Assembly: GCF_002015075.1 (NCBI RefSeq)
Contig: NZ_MUXZ01000004.1
Span: 155,066-219,065, forward strand
DNA: 64,000 bases
Direction: 5' to 3'
Source of the DNA: Canicola haemoglobinophilus
GTDB taxonomy: Bacteria; Pseudomonadota; Gammaproteobacteria; Enterobacterales; Pasteurellaceae
Shown: positions 34,532 to 44,241 of the stretch, one piece after another
How the letters are laid out: each line of letters begins with the position of its first letter
How positions within the stretch are numbered: position 1 is the first letter of the stretch
Translations under genes and position numbers: made by a program
The notes under the pieces: model-generated
What the model saw: only the letters and a program-made list of their open reading frames with translations
Told to the model about the DNA's origin: nothing
The model's database searches: none

Positions 34532-36802
34532 CTACGCCAATTCCGCACGTAATTTTTTGGTTACTGCCATCATCACTTCAAGCTGTGCGATGGTTTCAGG
34601 CCAGCCACGAGTTTTTAAGCCGCAGTCTGGGTTTACCCATAAACGCTCTTTTGGTACAACGTTGAGGGCTTTGCGAAGTAAGCGTTCGATTTCTTCCTCC
34701 GTTGGCACTCGTGGGCTGTGAATATCGTACACGCCTGGACCGATGTCGTTTGGATATTTGAAATCGCCGAAAGCGGTTAATAATTCCATATCAGAACGAG
34801 AAGTTTCAATGGTGATCACGTCCGCATCTAAGCCTGCAATAGCTGGCAGAATGTCGTTAAATTCGGAATAACACATATGGGTGTGAATTTGTGTGTCGTC
34901 CGCCACGCCCATATAGCTTAAACGGAAAGCTTCGCCTGCCCATTGCAAATAAGCATCCCAATCTGCCCGCTTGAGTGGCAAGCCTTCACGAATTGCGGGT
35001 TCGTCAATTTGGATCACTTTAATGCCCGCTTTTTCTAAATCTAACACTTCATCGGAAAGTGCCACGCCGATCTGTTTACATACCGTTGAACGTGGAATGT
35101 CGTTACGCACGAATGACCATTGCAGGATAGTTACAGGGCCAGTTAGCATTCCTTTCATCACTTTTTGTGTAAGGCTTTGCGCATATTGTGACCAACGCAC
35201 TGTCATCGGTTCAGGGCGAACCACATCGCCATAAATTACTGGTGGTTTCACACAGCGTGAACCGTAGCTTTGTACCCAGCCGAATTTGGTGAAGGCAAAA
35301 CCGTCTAATAATTCGCCGAAATATTCCACCATGTCATTACGCTCTGGTTCGCCATGTACAAGCACATCTAAATCTAATTTTTCTTGCTCACGCACCACAA
35401 GCTCGATCTCTTTTTTCATCGCTGCTTCGTAATCTTCAAGGGATAAATCGCCTTTCTTAAAGGCTGCACGAGCATGGCGGATTTCCGTTGTTTGTGGGAA
35501 TGAGCCAATATTGGTGGTTGGTAACAGCGGTAGGTTTAGCCACGCATTTTGCAATTTGATACGTTCGCTAAACGGCGATTTACGTTGATCCGCATTGGCA
35601 GGTAAGTTTGCTAAACGCTCCGCCACTTCTGGACGATGAATTTCTTTGCTGTTGGTACGAGCATCAGCGGCTGCTTGGCTTGCTGATAACTCGCTTGCTA
35701 CCGCAGAACGACCTTGCTCAAGTGCGGTCTTAATCACGCTTAATTCTTCCAGTTTTTGTAGAGTGAAGGCTAACCAAGAATAGAGATCAGGATTTTTCGC
35801 TTGAAGTTGTGTTTCCACGCTTAAATCATAAGGGGTATGCAATAATGAACAGCTTGGGGCAATCCATAAACGCTCGCCCAATTTCGCTTGTAGCGGCTCT
35901 AACACATCAAGCATTGCATTTAAGTTTGCACGCCAAATGTTACGCCCTTCAATCACGCCCGCAGATAACACTTTGCTGTAATCTTCAAAGGCAGCCAGTT
36001 GCTCTGGAGCACGCACTAAATCTAAATGTAAACCGTCCACTGGCAAGGCTTTCAATAATTCAGCGTGTTCTGCCACAGATCCAAAATAGGTAGCGAGCAA
36101 TAATTTCGCATTGACTTTGCTCAGTTCGGCATAAACGGTTTTGTAAGCTTCAACCCATTCTTGTGGTAAATCTAACGCAAGAGCGGGTTCATCAATTTGA
36201 ATCCACTCAGCACCTTCTGCCACTAACGCGTTTAAAATTTCAACATACACAGGCACCAGTTGATTGAGTAACTCAAAACGGTTGAAGGCTTCACCTTTTT
36301 CTTTACCTAACCAAAGGAATGTTAAAGGCCCAACAATCACAGGTTTAACGTTGTGTCCTGCCGCTTTGGCTTCACGAATCTGGTTCACATAATGAGCTGG
36401 ATTCGCTTTAAATTGGGTATTTTTGTGGAATTCTGGCACTAAATAGTGATAGTTGGTATCGAACCATTTGGTCATTTCAATCGCAAATTGTGCTTTGTTA
36501 CCACGAGCCAGTTGGAAGTATTGATCAAGGGTTAAATTTTGGCTATCAAACCCAAAACGAGCTGGGATCGCTCCCGTTGCCACTTGTAGATCTAAAATGT
36601 GATCGTAAAAGGTGAAATCACCCACTGCGACAAAATCAGCTTTTGCATCTGCTTGATGTTTCCAATTTTTTTCACGCAATGCTTTAGCTAAATCTAATAA
36701 ATCTTGCTCTGCTAACTCTTTACGCCAGTAACGCTCTTGAGCGAATTTTAACTCTCTTTTTGCCCCAACACGTGGAAAGCCTAAAACGTGGAATGTTGTC
36801 AT
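34532..36802 (-). CDS. metE: MetE, cobalamin-independent methionine synthase
   Basis: A 756-residue enzyme that transfers the methyl group of 5-methyltetrahydropteroyl-glutamate to homocysteine, giving methionine without vitamin B12. Both (beta/alpha)8 domains are present, and zinc-binding parts are visible as HTHMCYSEF near residue 645 and NPDCGLKTRGW near 727. The length matches E. coli MetE (753). The upstream region holds two tandem met boxes, so MetJ repression is likely. It appears to be monocistronic. Confidence 0.98.
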   Translation of the reverse strand: MTTFHVLGFPRVGAKRELKFAQERYWRKELAEQDLLDLAKALREKNWKHQADAKADFVAVGDFTFYDHILDLQVATGAIPARFGFDSQNLTLDQYFQLARGNKAQFAIEMTKWFDTNYHYLVPEFHKNTQFKANPAHYVNQIREAKAAGHNVKPVIVGPLTFLWLGKEKGEAFNRFELLNQLVPVYVEILNALVAEGAEWIQIDEPALALDLPQEWVEAYKTVYAELSKVNAKLLLATYFGSVAEHAELLKALPVDGLHLDLVRAPEQLAAFEDYSKVLSAGVIEGRNIWRANLNAMLDVLEPLQAKLGERLWIAPSCSLLHTPYDLSVETQLQAKNPDLYSWLAFTLQKLEELSVIKTALEQGRSAVASELSASQAAADARTNSKEIHRPEVAERLANLPANADQRKSPFSERIKLQNAWLNLPLLPTTNIGSFPQTTEIRHARAAFKKGDLSLEDYEAAMKKEIELVVREQEKLDLDVLVHGEPERNDMVEYFGELLDGFAFTKFGWVQSYGSRCVKPPVIYGDVVRPEPMTVRWSQYAQSLTQKVMKGMLTGPVTILQWSFVRNDIPRSTVCKQIGVALSDEVLDLEKAGIKVIQIDEPAIREGLPLKRADWDAYLQWAGEAFRLSYMGVADDTQIHTHMCYSEFNDILPAIAGLDADVITIETSRSDMELLTAFGDFKYPNDIGPGVYDIHSPRVPTEEEIERLLRKALNVVPKERLWVNPDCGLKTRGWPETIAQLEVMMAVTKKLRAELA

Positions 36803-36836
36803 AATCGAATCTCCTATATTTCATTTTAAATCAAAT

Positions 36837-36852
36837 AGACGTCTAAACGTCT
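36837..36852. promoter_or_regulatory. Tandem MetJ boxes upstream of metE
   Basis: AGACGTCT (36837-36844, a perfect met box) is followed directly by AAACGTCT (36845-36852, 7 of 8). MetJ binds two or more adjacent 8-base boxes. The site lies 35 bases before the metE start codon, where repression of metE is expected. Confidence 0.88.
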
Positions 36853-36980
36853 GCGTGAAGCTATAATGCAATAAAAGTGATAAATGATGCAATCTCATAA
36901 TTTTCACGTTTTATATGAATAAAATTCATAAAAGTGCGGTGTTATTTAAGAAAGATTTGTTGAAAGAGGGTATCAGAATC

Positions 36981-37010
36981 AAATAGCGAGCTTGAACTCG
37001 CTATTTTTTA
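36981..37010. terminator. Terminator downstream of mrcB
   Basis: AAATAGCGAG (36981-36990) pairs with CTCGCTATTT (36997-37006) around CTTGAA. It lies 15 bases past the mrcB stop, with T-rich sequence on the plus side. Confidence 0.7.
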
Positions 37011-37024
37011 GAATAAAAGGAAGG

Positions 37025-39352
37025 TTATGGCACGGGTTTCGCATCTTCCACTGGTGCGGATAGGACATCCCAAATAGATGGTCTTGGCTCGCTAGGTTCT
37101 GGGGCATTGTTGCAGAATATTTGTCCGTTATTTATCCAGACAGGAATAGTTCGAGAACTAGAGCAGTCCCAACCACCATAAGAATTGATGCCAATCCATT
37201 CAATTTGTGCTGGTTTTTGTGGCTTTAATTTTTGAACTTCTGCTCGAGATAAATAATCTTGGTAGATTTTTAATGCGCCACTTGCACCAGTTAATTTTGT
37301 TTCGCCATTATCATCTCGTCCCAGCCATACAGTCACTACATTTTCGCCATCAATACCCACATACCAAGTATCTCTTGCTTCGTTGGTTGTTCCCGTTTTT
37401 CCAGCAAGATTAAGTGAAGCATACTGATTTTGTAAGCTACGAGCGGTTCCTCGCTCAACAACTTGTTGCATCGCAAATAAGGTTTGGAATGCGGCTTCTT
37501 GTGGAACTACTTGTTGTGGCACGATTGGGCGTTGATAAATCAGGTTTCCTTGTTGATCTGTTATGCTATCGAGAGTGGATAATGGAATATGTTTTCCTTC
37601 ATTAGCAATAGTTTGGAATAATTTAGTCACATCATAAGGGGAAATAGAGTAGCTCCCTAATAATGTGGCTGGTACTTTAGGGATTTTGACATTATCCCAA
37701 CCCATTGCCATTTGAGTGTCAATGACTTTGCTTAAACCCACCTTCATACCAATATTCACCGTTGGAATATTGAGTGAACGTGCAAGGGCGTCCATAAGCA
37801 TGACTGAACCACTATACTTTCTATCGTAGTTGCGAGGCTGCCAAGGCTGACTTCCTTTGATACGAATGGTAATCGGCTGATTTTGAATAGGGCTATTGAG
37901 GCGGAATTGCTCAGGATCGGACAAGGCAGCCAAATAAATAGATGGCTTGACTAAAGAACCAATTTGGCGGCGAGCATTTAAAGCGCGGTTAAATCCAGCG
38001 TAGTTTGTTTGTAGCCCTCCAACAATCGCTCGGATTTCACCCGTTTTATAATCTGCAATTACCATCGCACTTTCTAAATGTGGATTTTTATGTTTCAGTT
38101 GTAACTCTGAAACTGTTTTTATTACTGATTTTTCCGCATATTCTTGCTGTTTTGGATCTAAAGTAGAGAAAATTCTTGCACCAGATAAAGTAGAGAGTTT
38201 ATTTTCGCCTAATTTTTCCCTTAATTCTTGTTGTAAAGTTTGGATAAATGCTGGGTATTTGCGGTTAATTTGTCCTTTCTTTTGAACACCTAAGGGGCGT
38301 TTACTGAGCAACTCATAGAGTTCATCACTGATCACTTTGTGATCGAGCATGAGTTTTAGTACAACATTACGGCGTTCTAAGGCATTTTGTGGATTACGCC
38401 AAGGGTTATAGAGTGAAGGACCTTTTACCATTCCTACTAAGAGTGCGATTTGATCCAAGCTGATTTCTCGAATAGGCAGACCAAAATAAAAGTGGCTAGC
38501 TAATTCAAAACCATGAATTTGTGTATCGCCATTTTGTCCCAAATAAATTTCATTAAGGTAGGTTTCTAAAATGCGATTTTTATCGTAGCGAAAATCTAAA
38601 ATGATCGCCATTAAGGCTTCATTCACTTTACGGCTTAAAGTCCGTTCATTGCTTAAAAATAAATTTTTTACGAGTTGTTGTGTTAATGTACTTCCACCTT
38701 GTACATTATGACCTGCTTTGATATTGGTAATTAAAGCTCGAGTAATCCCCAGTAAACTTATCCCATCATGTTCATAAAAGCGGCGATCTTCGGTTAAAAG
38801 TAAGGTATCGATTAATAATCTTGGATAATGCTGCAATGGAATTGCTAAACGTTCTTCTTTATTTGATTGCAACATTGCAATCAATTTGGGTGCCAAACGA
38901 AATTCATCAATTGTTTTAACACTAATTAAATCTTCAATGACTGCTAATTTATTATTGTTGAAACGCAAGCGAAAAACACGTTGTGCTTCAGGATGATTTG
39001 GGAAAGGAAAAGCTCGGCGTAAAATAACTAAGGTATTATCTTCAATTTTAAAATCGCCGGGTGCCGCAATCATGGTTGTTTGGCGATATTCATTTTCTAA
39101 TAGAATTTGCTTTATTTGCTCTAAGCTTAATTGATCAGATAAACGAATACTTTCAATTTGGCTATAAACCTCGGCAGGTAATTGCCAAATTTGCCCGTCC
39201 ATTTTGGTACGGATTTTTCCGTCTAAATAGATGCCGTAGAATGCAGCTCCACATAATAAAGTGAAACCAAGTTTTGCACTAAAAAGCAAAAAACGTTGCT
39301 TTTTGCTTTTCTTTTTGGATTGAGCTGTATTTTGCTTTTGTTTCGCTGTCAT
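37025..39352 (-). CDS. mrcB: Penicillin-binding protein 1b (bifunctional class A PBP)
   Basis: A 775-residue inner membrane enzyme that polymerises and crosslinks peptidoglycan. A Lys-rich cytoplasmic tail (1-21) precedes one membrane helix (about 24-43). A UB2H-like domain follows, then the GT51 transglycosylase (about 165-335, EDRRFYEHDG and GGSTLTQQLVKN). The transpeptidase has the active Ser in SLVKPS near 466, SLN near 525 and KTGTT near 652. It is followed upstream (in map order) by yacL and erpA on the same strand. Confidence 0.96.
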   Translation of the reverse strand: MTAKQKQNTAQSKKKSKKQRFLLFSAKLGFTLLCGAAFYGIYLDGKIRTKMDGQIWQLPAEVYSQIESIRLSDQLSLEQIKQILLENEYRQTTMIAAPGDFKIEDNTLVILRRAFPFPNHPEAQRVFRLRFNNNKLAVIEDLISVKTIDEFRLAPKLIAMLQSNKEERLAIPLQHYPRLLIDTLLLTEDRRFYEHDGISLLGITRALITNIKAGHNVQGGSTLTQQLVKNLFLSNERTLSRKVNEALMAIILDFRYDKNRILETYLNEIYLGQNGDTQIHGFELASHFYFGLPIREISLDQIALLVGMVKGPSLYNPWRNPQNALERRNVVLKLMLDHKVISDELYELLSKRPLGVQKKGQINRKYPAFIQTLQQELREKLGENKLSTLSGARIFSTLDPKQQEYAEKSVIKTVSELQLKHKNPHLESAMVIADYKTGEIRAIVGGLQTNYAGFNRALNARRQIGSLVKPSIYLAALSDPEQFRLNSPIQNQPITIRIKGSQPWQPRNYDRKYSGSVMLMDALARSLNIPTVNIGMKVGLSKVIDTQMAMGWDNVKIPKVPATLLGSYSISPYDVTKLFQTIANEGKHIPLSTLDSITDQQGNLIYQRPIVPQQVVPQEAAFQTLFAMQQVVERGTARSLQNQYASLNLAGKTGTTNEARDTWYVGIDGENVVTVWLGRDDNGETKLTGASGALKIYQDYLSRAEVQKLKPQKPAQIEWIGINSYGGWDCSSSRTIPVWINNGQIFCNNAPEPSEPRPSIWDVLSAPVEDAKPVP

Positions 39353-39367
39353 TGATCATTGATTAGT

Positions 39368-39730
39368 TTAAGCAATAAAAGAAAGATAGGATTGTAAAAA
39401 TTGTTCAAAATCTTCTAAGCCACAGAAAGCGATACTTTCTTCATCGTAATAATGGAAGTCATCTTCTAATTCGTCTTGTTCATCAATAGCTAGATTATTT
39501 GCTTTGATCATGACTTCATCTTCATTAATAAAGAGAGAAAACTCACTACCAATCAGGCTAAATTCTTGTTTGCTATGAGATTGTTTGGCTTGTTGTAGGT
39601 AATTAAGTGCGGTAGGAATTAATTGAGAATTTAACCGCACTTCTGTATTGAACCAATTTGCTATCGCTTGATGTTCCATAGAAAATTTGACCACGACTTG
39701 ATCTGGATAGCGAGTAAATTGATAGTCCAT
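39368..39730 (-). CDS. yacL: YacL/UPF0231 family protein
   Basis: A 120-residue acidic cytoplasmic protein of unknown function. It aligns with E. coli YacL: MDYQF at the start, WFNTEV near residue 26, the middle EVMIKANNL, and the hallmark YYDEESIAFCGLEDF near 93. It lies between erpA (19 bases upstream) and mrcB (15 bases downstream) on the same strand. Confidence 0.9.
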   Translation of the reverse strand: MDYQFTRYPDQVVVKFSMEHQAIANWFNTEVRLNSQLIPTALNYLQQAKQSHSKQEFSLIGSEFSLFINEDEVMIKANNLAIDEQDELEDDFHYYDEESIAFCGLEDFEQFLQSYLSFIA

Positions 39731-39749
39731 AATTTAAATAGTAAAAATA

Positions 39750-40091
39750 TTAAATGCTAAAAGATGAGCCACAACCACAAGTTGTTGAAGCATTTGGGTT
39801 GTTTACAATAAATCTCGAACCTTCTAAGCCTTCAGTGTAATCAACAGTGCCGCCGATAAGGTATTGTAAGCTCATAGGATCTACCACTAATTTTACCCCT
39901 GAATTTTCGATAACTAAATCGCCGTCATTGGTTTTTTCATCAAAAGTAAAACCATATTGGAAACCGCTACAACCGCCGCCAGTAATGTAAACTCGTAATT
40001 TTAATTCGCTATTTTCTTCTTCTGAAATTAAGGTTTTGACCTTATTTGCTGCTGCATCAGTAAATGTTAAAGGAACTGCAATATCTGTCAT
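39750..40091 (-). CDS. erpA: ErpA, iron-sulfur cluster insertion protein
   Basis: A 113-residue A-type carrier that delivers Fe-S clusters, notably to isoprenoid enzymes. The three ligand Cys are in GGCSGFQYGF and the C-terminal TTCGCGSSF. I choose ATG 40091 (MTDIAVPL) because GGAAG is well placed ahead of it and the length equals the family's; an in-frame GTG at 40103 is less likely. It is divergent from map. Confidence 0.95.
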   Translation of the reverse strand: MTDIAVPLTFTDAAANKVKTLISEEENSELKLRVYITGGGCSGFQYGFTFDEKTNDGDLVIENSGVKLVVDPMSLQYLIGGTVDYTEGLEGSRFIVNNPNASTTCGCGSSFSI

Positions 40092-40226
40092 AATATCTTC
40101 CACTAATCTTGCCTTGTATTAAAAATCAGTGGGCTATTATCTAATAACCAACTAAACCATTCAAGATTTATAAAAAATTTAATGTTATAATGCGCCACAA
40201 ATTTTTTATGACGTAGAGAAGAAATT

Positions 40227-41030
40227 ATGGCAATTCCAATTAGAACAGAAGAAGAAATAGTAAAGTTACGCACTGCTTGTAAATTAGCCTCTGATGTATT
40301 GGTCATGATTGAGCCTTATGTTAAGGCAGGTGTAACGACAGGCGAATTAGATCGTCTTTGTCACGAATATATTGTTAACGAACAAAAAGCAATTCCTGCT
40401 TGCTTAGGCTATCATGGCTTTCCAAAAGCGACTTGTATTTCTTTAAATGAAGTTGTTTGTCATGGCATCCCAAGTGAAGACAAAGTGCTGAAGCATGGCG
40501 ATATTGTCAATATTGATGTGACTGTGATTAAAGACGGTTATTTTGGCGATAATTCCAAAATGTATATTGTGGGAGAAACCAATATTCGTAGCCAAAAATT
40601 AGTTGAGGCAGCACAAGAAGCCTTATATATTGGTTTGCGAGCGGTAAAACCTGGTGTTCGTTTAAATGAAATTGGGCGAGCAGTACAAAAATATACGGAA
40701 AACCAAGGTTTTAGTGTGGTGCGTGAGTATTGTGGACATGGTATTGGTACGGAGTTCCATAGTGATCCTCAAGTGTTGCATTATTATGCTGATGACGGTG
40801 GTGTTATTTTGCGTGAAGGCATGGTTTTTACCATTGAACCTATGATTAATGCTGGTAAAAAAGAAGTGCGTTTAATGGGCGATGGTTGGACAGTAAAAAC
40901 CAAGGATCGTAGCCATTCAGCTCAATATGAACATCAAGTTGTTGTAACCAAAGACGGCTGTGAAGTGATGACAATTCGTGAGGAAGAAGAACAAGCTGGG
41001 CGAATTAGTCGAATAATGGTTAATATGTAA
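40227..41030 (+). CDS. map: Methionine aminopeptidase type I
   Basis: A 267-residue metalloenzyme that removes the initiator Met from nascent proteins. CHGIPS near residue 77, NIDVTVIKDGYFGDNSKM in pieces near 94 (metal Asp residues), GHGIGTEFH near 171 and FTIEPM near 201 carry the ligands. The length matches E. coli Map (264). AGAAGAAATT precedes the ATG, and a TATAAT at 40186-40191 may be its -10 box. It ends at a hairpin terminator before glnD. Confidence 0.97.
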   Translation: MAIPIRTEEEIVKLRTACKLASDVLVMIEPYVKAGVTTGELDRLCHEYIVNEQKAIPACLGYHGFPKATCISLNEVVCHGIPSEDKVLKHGDIVNIDVTVIKDGYFGDNSKMYIVGETNIRSQKLVEAAQEALYIGLRAVKPGVRLNEIGRAVQKYTENQGFSVVREYCGHGIGTEFHSDPQVLHYYADDGGVILREGMVFTIEPMINAGKKEVRLMGDGWTVKTKDRSHSAQYEHQVVVTKDGCEVMTIREEEEQAGRISRIMVNM

Positions 41031-41042
41031 TTTATCAATTTA

Positions 41043-41075
41043 GAAATGCAATCTTTCAAGGTTGCATTTCTTTTA
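41043..41075 (+). terminator. Terminator after map
   Basis: GAAATGCAA (41043-41051) pairs with TTGCATTTC (41062-41070) around a 10-base loop, then TTTTATTTAT. It lies 13 bases after the map stop and argues against a glnD start upstream of 41095. Confidence 0.85.
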
Positions 41076-41094
41076 TTTATTTTTAGGGCAACTT

Positions 41095-43680
41095 ATGTTT
41101 TCTTATCTTCCAACTCCCAATCCTACAATCGCAACAATCAAAGCACAGAAAGAGCAACTTAAACAATTTGAATTGGCTCATTTTCAGCAATTATCTGTGG
41201 ATCAGCTAATTCATAATCGCTCAACCTTTTGTGATCAACTGTTAATTCATTTGTGGCAATATTTCCAATTGGATCAAAGCCATTTAACTCTTATTGCAGT
41301 GGGGGGGTATGGGCGAGAAGAGCTTTTTCCTCTGTCCGATTTGGATGTTTTATTGTTAGGGGAAGAGGAGCCTAGTGCTGAATTAGAAGAAAAAATAGCG
41401 ACTTTTATTCAATTCCTTTGGGATTGCGGGTTTGAGGTTGGCCATTCTGTACGGACTTTAGCACAATGTGAACAAGCTGGACGAGAAGATATTAGTATTG
41501 CAACAAATTTATTAGAAAGCCGATATTTATGTGGTCAACAAGATTTATTGCAAAAATTAACCGCACTTTTGCAACAAGAAGACTTTTGGCAAATTGAAGA
41601 CTTTTTTAACGCTAAAGTCGCTGAAAAAATTGCTCGTCATCAGCGTTATCACAATACTAGCTACAACCTTGAACCAGACTTAAAATACAGTCCCGGTGGC
41701 TTGCGTGATTTGCATCTTATTTATTGGCTTGCATTGAAACATACTGGTGCCAAAAATTTAGAGGATATTTTGCATGCTGGCTTTATTTATCCACAAGAAT
41801 ATGCGTTATTGAAAAAAAGCCAGCAATTTTTATTTCAAGTGCGGTTTGCTTTACATTTAATTTTAAAACGCTATGACAATCGTTTGTTATTTGATCGCCA
41901 ACTTAAAGTGTGCGAGCTGCTTGGTTTTGTCGGTAAAGGAAATCAAGGCGTTGAGAAAATGATGAAAGTCTTTTTCCAAGCGCTACAATCTATTTCAGTA
42001 TTAAGTGATATTTTAGTTAAGCATTACCAAGAGCATTTTGTGGCTCGTTCACAAATTATTGAACAGCAGGTTTTAGATACAGATTTTTACCTTATTAATA
42101 ATGGGATTTGTGTTAAAAATCCCGATATTTTTCTGCAAACGCCAGATAAAATACTCGATCTTTTTTATTATTTGACTCAAAGATCTAATACAGAAATTCA
42201 TTCTGCAACCTTGCGTAAGCTATATATTGCCATTCAACAATTTACAGGGAATTTGTCAGATTTACCTCTTGCCAGAGAAAAATTTTTACGTTTATTTTCA
42301 CAACCTAATCCTATTTCTCGAGCCTTATTGCCAATGCACAAATATGGCGTATTGAATATTTATTTATCGCAATGGTGTGGAATTAAAGGCTTGATGCAAT
42401 TTGATTTATTTCATTCTTATACAGTTGATGAGCATACCTTGCGTGTAATGCTGAAATTAGAGGGTTTTTTACAGGATGAAGCAAAACATAGTCATCCTAT
42501 TTGCCATACTATTTTCTCTGAATTAACAGACCGCACTTTGCTGTACCTTGTTGCCTTATTTCATGATATTGCCAAGGGGCGTGGTGGCGATCATGCGGAA
42601 TTAGGGGCTGTTGATATGCGTATTTTTGCGCAGCAACATGGATTTGATAATCGAGAAATTGACACTATGGCATGGCTAGTTGAGCAACATTTACTTATGT
42701 CGATTACCGCGCAACGCCGAGATATTCATGATCCGCAAGTCATTTTAGATTTTGCTGAAGAAATGAAAAATAAAGTGCGGTTAAATTATTTAACTTGTTT
42801 AACTGTGGCGGATATTTGTGCAACCAATGAAACCTTATGGAATAGTTGGAAAAGATCTTTATTTACGACTTTATATCAATACAGCTTAGATCAGTTTAAG
42901 CAAGGAATGGACAATTTATTAGATCATCAAAAGAAAGCCGAAGAACATCGCAGACAAGCATGGATTTTGTTGCAGCAAAAATATGGATTTTTGTCGGAAG
43001 AACAAATTGAACAACTTTGGCAAGATTTTCCTTGTGAATATTTTTTACGTAATACACCAAAACAAATCGCATGGCATTCAGAATTATTGCTCAATAATGA
43101 GCATAATTTCTTAGTTAAGGTGAGTAATCGTTTTTCTTCCGCTGGCACAGAAGTGTTTATTTATTGCCAAGACCAAGCTCATTTATTTTATAAAGTCGCC
43201 AGTATTATTGGTGCTAAGAAACTGAGTATTCATGGGGCGCAAATTATCACAGGGACAAATGGTTATGTGTTTGACAGTTTTATCATTACGGAATTAGATG
43301 GAAGTTTGTTACAAAATGATCGCCGCCGCCAGTTAGAAAGCGCATTAATAGCAGGATTAGAAAGTGACAAATTACCTAAAGCAATTAGAATGAACAATCA
43401 TAAATTGCAACATTTTTACGTTAAAACTGAGGTAAGATTTTTAAATGTGCATAAACAAGCACAAACGGAAATGGAGCTTTGTTCCTTAGATAGAGCAGGC
43501 TTGTTAGCAGAAATTAGTCAAATATTTACCCAATTAGAGCTGAATTTATTAAATGCAAAAATTTCTACCATTGGGGAAAAAGTAGAGGATTTCTTTATTT
43601 TGACTAATAAGCATAATCAAGCCTTAACCGAGCAAGAGCGTTTACTATTGCAAGAACGTATTGAAAGTAGTTTTCGCTAA
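41095..43680 (+). CDS. glnD: GlnD, PII uridylyltransferase/uridylyl-removing enzyme
   Basis: An 861-residue sensor that adds UMP to PII when glutamine is low and removes it when glutamine is high. The nucleotidyltransferase domain has GGYGREELFPLSDLDVL near residue 67. The HD domain has LFHDIAKGRGGDHAELG near 491, and two ACT domains lie near 685-760 and 795-861. The start is ATG 41095; an upstream TTG extension would begin inside the map terminator. A run of seven G at 41301-41307 encodes the GGY motif. Confidence 0.95.
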   Translation: MFSYLPTPNPTIATIKAQKEQLKQFELAHFQQLSVDQLIHNRSTFCDQLLIHLWQYFQLDQSHLTLIAVGGYGREELFPLSDLDVLLLGEEEPSAELEEKIATFIQFLWDCGFEVGHSVRTLAQCEQAGREDISIATNLLESRYLCGQQDLLQKLTALLQQEDFWQIEDFFNAKVAEKIARHQRYHNTSYNLEPDLKYSPGGLRDLHLIYWLALKHTGAKNLEDILHAGFIYPQEYALLKKSQQFLFQVRFALHLILKRYDNRLLFDRQLKVCELLGFVGKGNQGVEKMMKVFFQALQSISVLSDILVKHYQEHFVARSQIIEQQVLDTDFYLINNGICVKNPDIFLQTPDKILDLFYYLTQRSNTEIHSATLRKLYIAIQQFTGNLSDLPLAREKFLRLFSQPNPISRALLPMHKYGVLNIYLSQWCGIKGLMQFDLFHSYTVDEHTLRVMLKLEGFLQDEAKHSHPICHTIFSELTDRTLLYLVALFHDIAKGRGGDHAELGAVDMRIFAQQHGFDNREIDTMAWLVEQHLLMSITAQRRDIHDPQVILDFAEEMKNKVRLNYLTCLTVADICATNETLWNSWKRSLFTTLYQYSLDQFKQGMDNLLDHQKKAEEHRRQAWILLQQKYGFLSEEQIEQLWQDFPCEYFLRNTPKQIAWHSELLLNNEHNFLVKVSNRFSSAGTEVFIYCQDQAHLFYKVASIIGAKKLSIHGAQIITGTNGYVFDSFIITELDGSLLQNDRRRQLESALIAGLESDKLPKAIRMNNHKLQHFYVKTEVRFLNVHKQAQTEMELCSLDRAGLLAEISQIFTQLELNLLNAKISTIGEKVEDFFILTNKHNQALTEQERLLLQERIESSFR

Positions 43681-43758
43681 AGATAAATTTCTACATCGGC
43701 TAGATTTTTTATGCTAAAATCCGCACCCGATTTATTTTATTGCCAAATAGGAAAAAGA

Positions 43759-44232
43759 ATGAAAGTTTTAGAAGGTATGGTTGCAGCGCCAAATGCAAAA
43801 ATTGCTGTTGTTATTGCTCGTTTTAACAGTTTTATTAATGAAAGTTTATTAGAAGGCGCTTTAGATGCGCTTAAACGTATTGGTCAAGTTAAAGAAGAAA
43901 ATATTACTTTAGTGCGTGCTCCTGGTGCTTATGAATTACCTTTAGTGACTCGCCGTTTAGCAGATAGCAAAAAATATGATGCGATTGTGGCATTAGGTAC
44001 AGTTATTCGTGGTGGTACTGCGCATTTTGAATATGTGGCAGGCGAGGCGAGTAGTGGCTTGGGACAAGTTGCAATGCAAGCTGAAGTGCCAGTTGCTTTT
44101 GGGGTATTAACTACTGAAAATATCGAACAAGCTATTGAGCGTGCAGGTACTAAAGCAGGTAATAAAGGCGCAGAAGCAGCATTAGTTGCATTAGAAATGG
44201 TGAATTTATTAGCTCAAATTGACAAGGCGTAA
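43759..44232 (+). CDS. ribH: Lumazine synthase (6,7-dimethyl-8-ribityllumazine synthase)
   Basis: A 157-residue enzyme that makes lumazine from 5-amino-6-ribitylaminouracil and dihydroxybutanone phosphate. ARFNSFINESLLEGA in pieces near residue 18, APGAYELP near 54 and the catalytic His in GGTAHFEYV near 89 are typical. The start is ATG 43759 with AGGA ten bases upstream; a longer in-frame start at 43711 has no family support. It is the first gene of a ribH-nusB-thiL-pgpA run. Confidence 0.97.
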   Translation: MKVLEGMVAAPNAKIAVVIARFNSFINESLLEGALDALKRIGQVKEENITLVRAPGAYELPLVTRRLADSKKYDAIVALGTVIRGGTAHFEYVAGEASSGLGQVAMQAEVPVAFGVLTTENIEQAIERAGTKAGNKGAEAALVALEMVNLLAQIDKA

Positions 44233-44241
44233 TAGATAAAA

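Noticed and set aside
41062..41094. Upstream TTG start for glnD
   Set aside because: It lies within the terminator hairpin of map, and the ATG at 41095 fits the usual protein length.
41301..41307. Run of seven G in glnD as a phase-variation site
   Set aside because: It encodes the conserved GGYGRE motif of an important nitrogen sensor and is shorter than tracts that usually slip. Conservation of the motif explains it.
43681..43758. FMN riboswitch before ribH, or a TPP riboswitch before thiL
   Set aside because: The gaps are 78 and 27 bases, too short for these aptamers, and no matching conserved core is seen.
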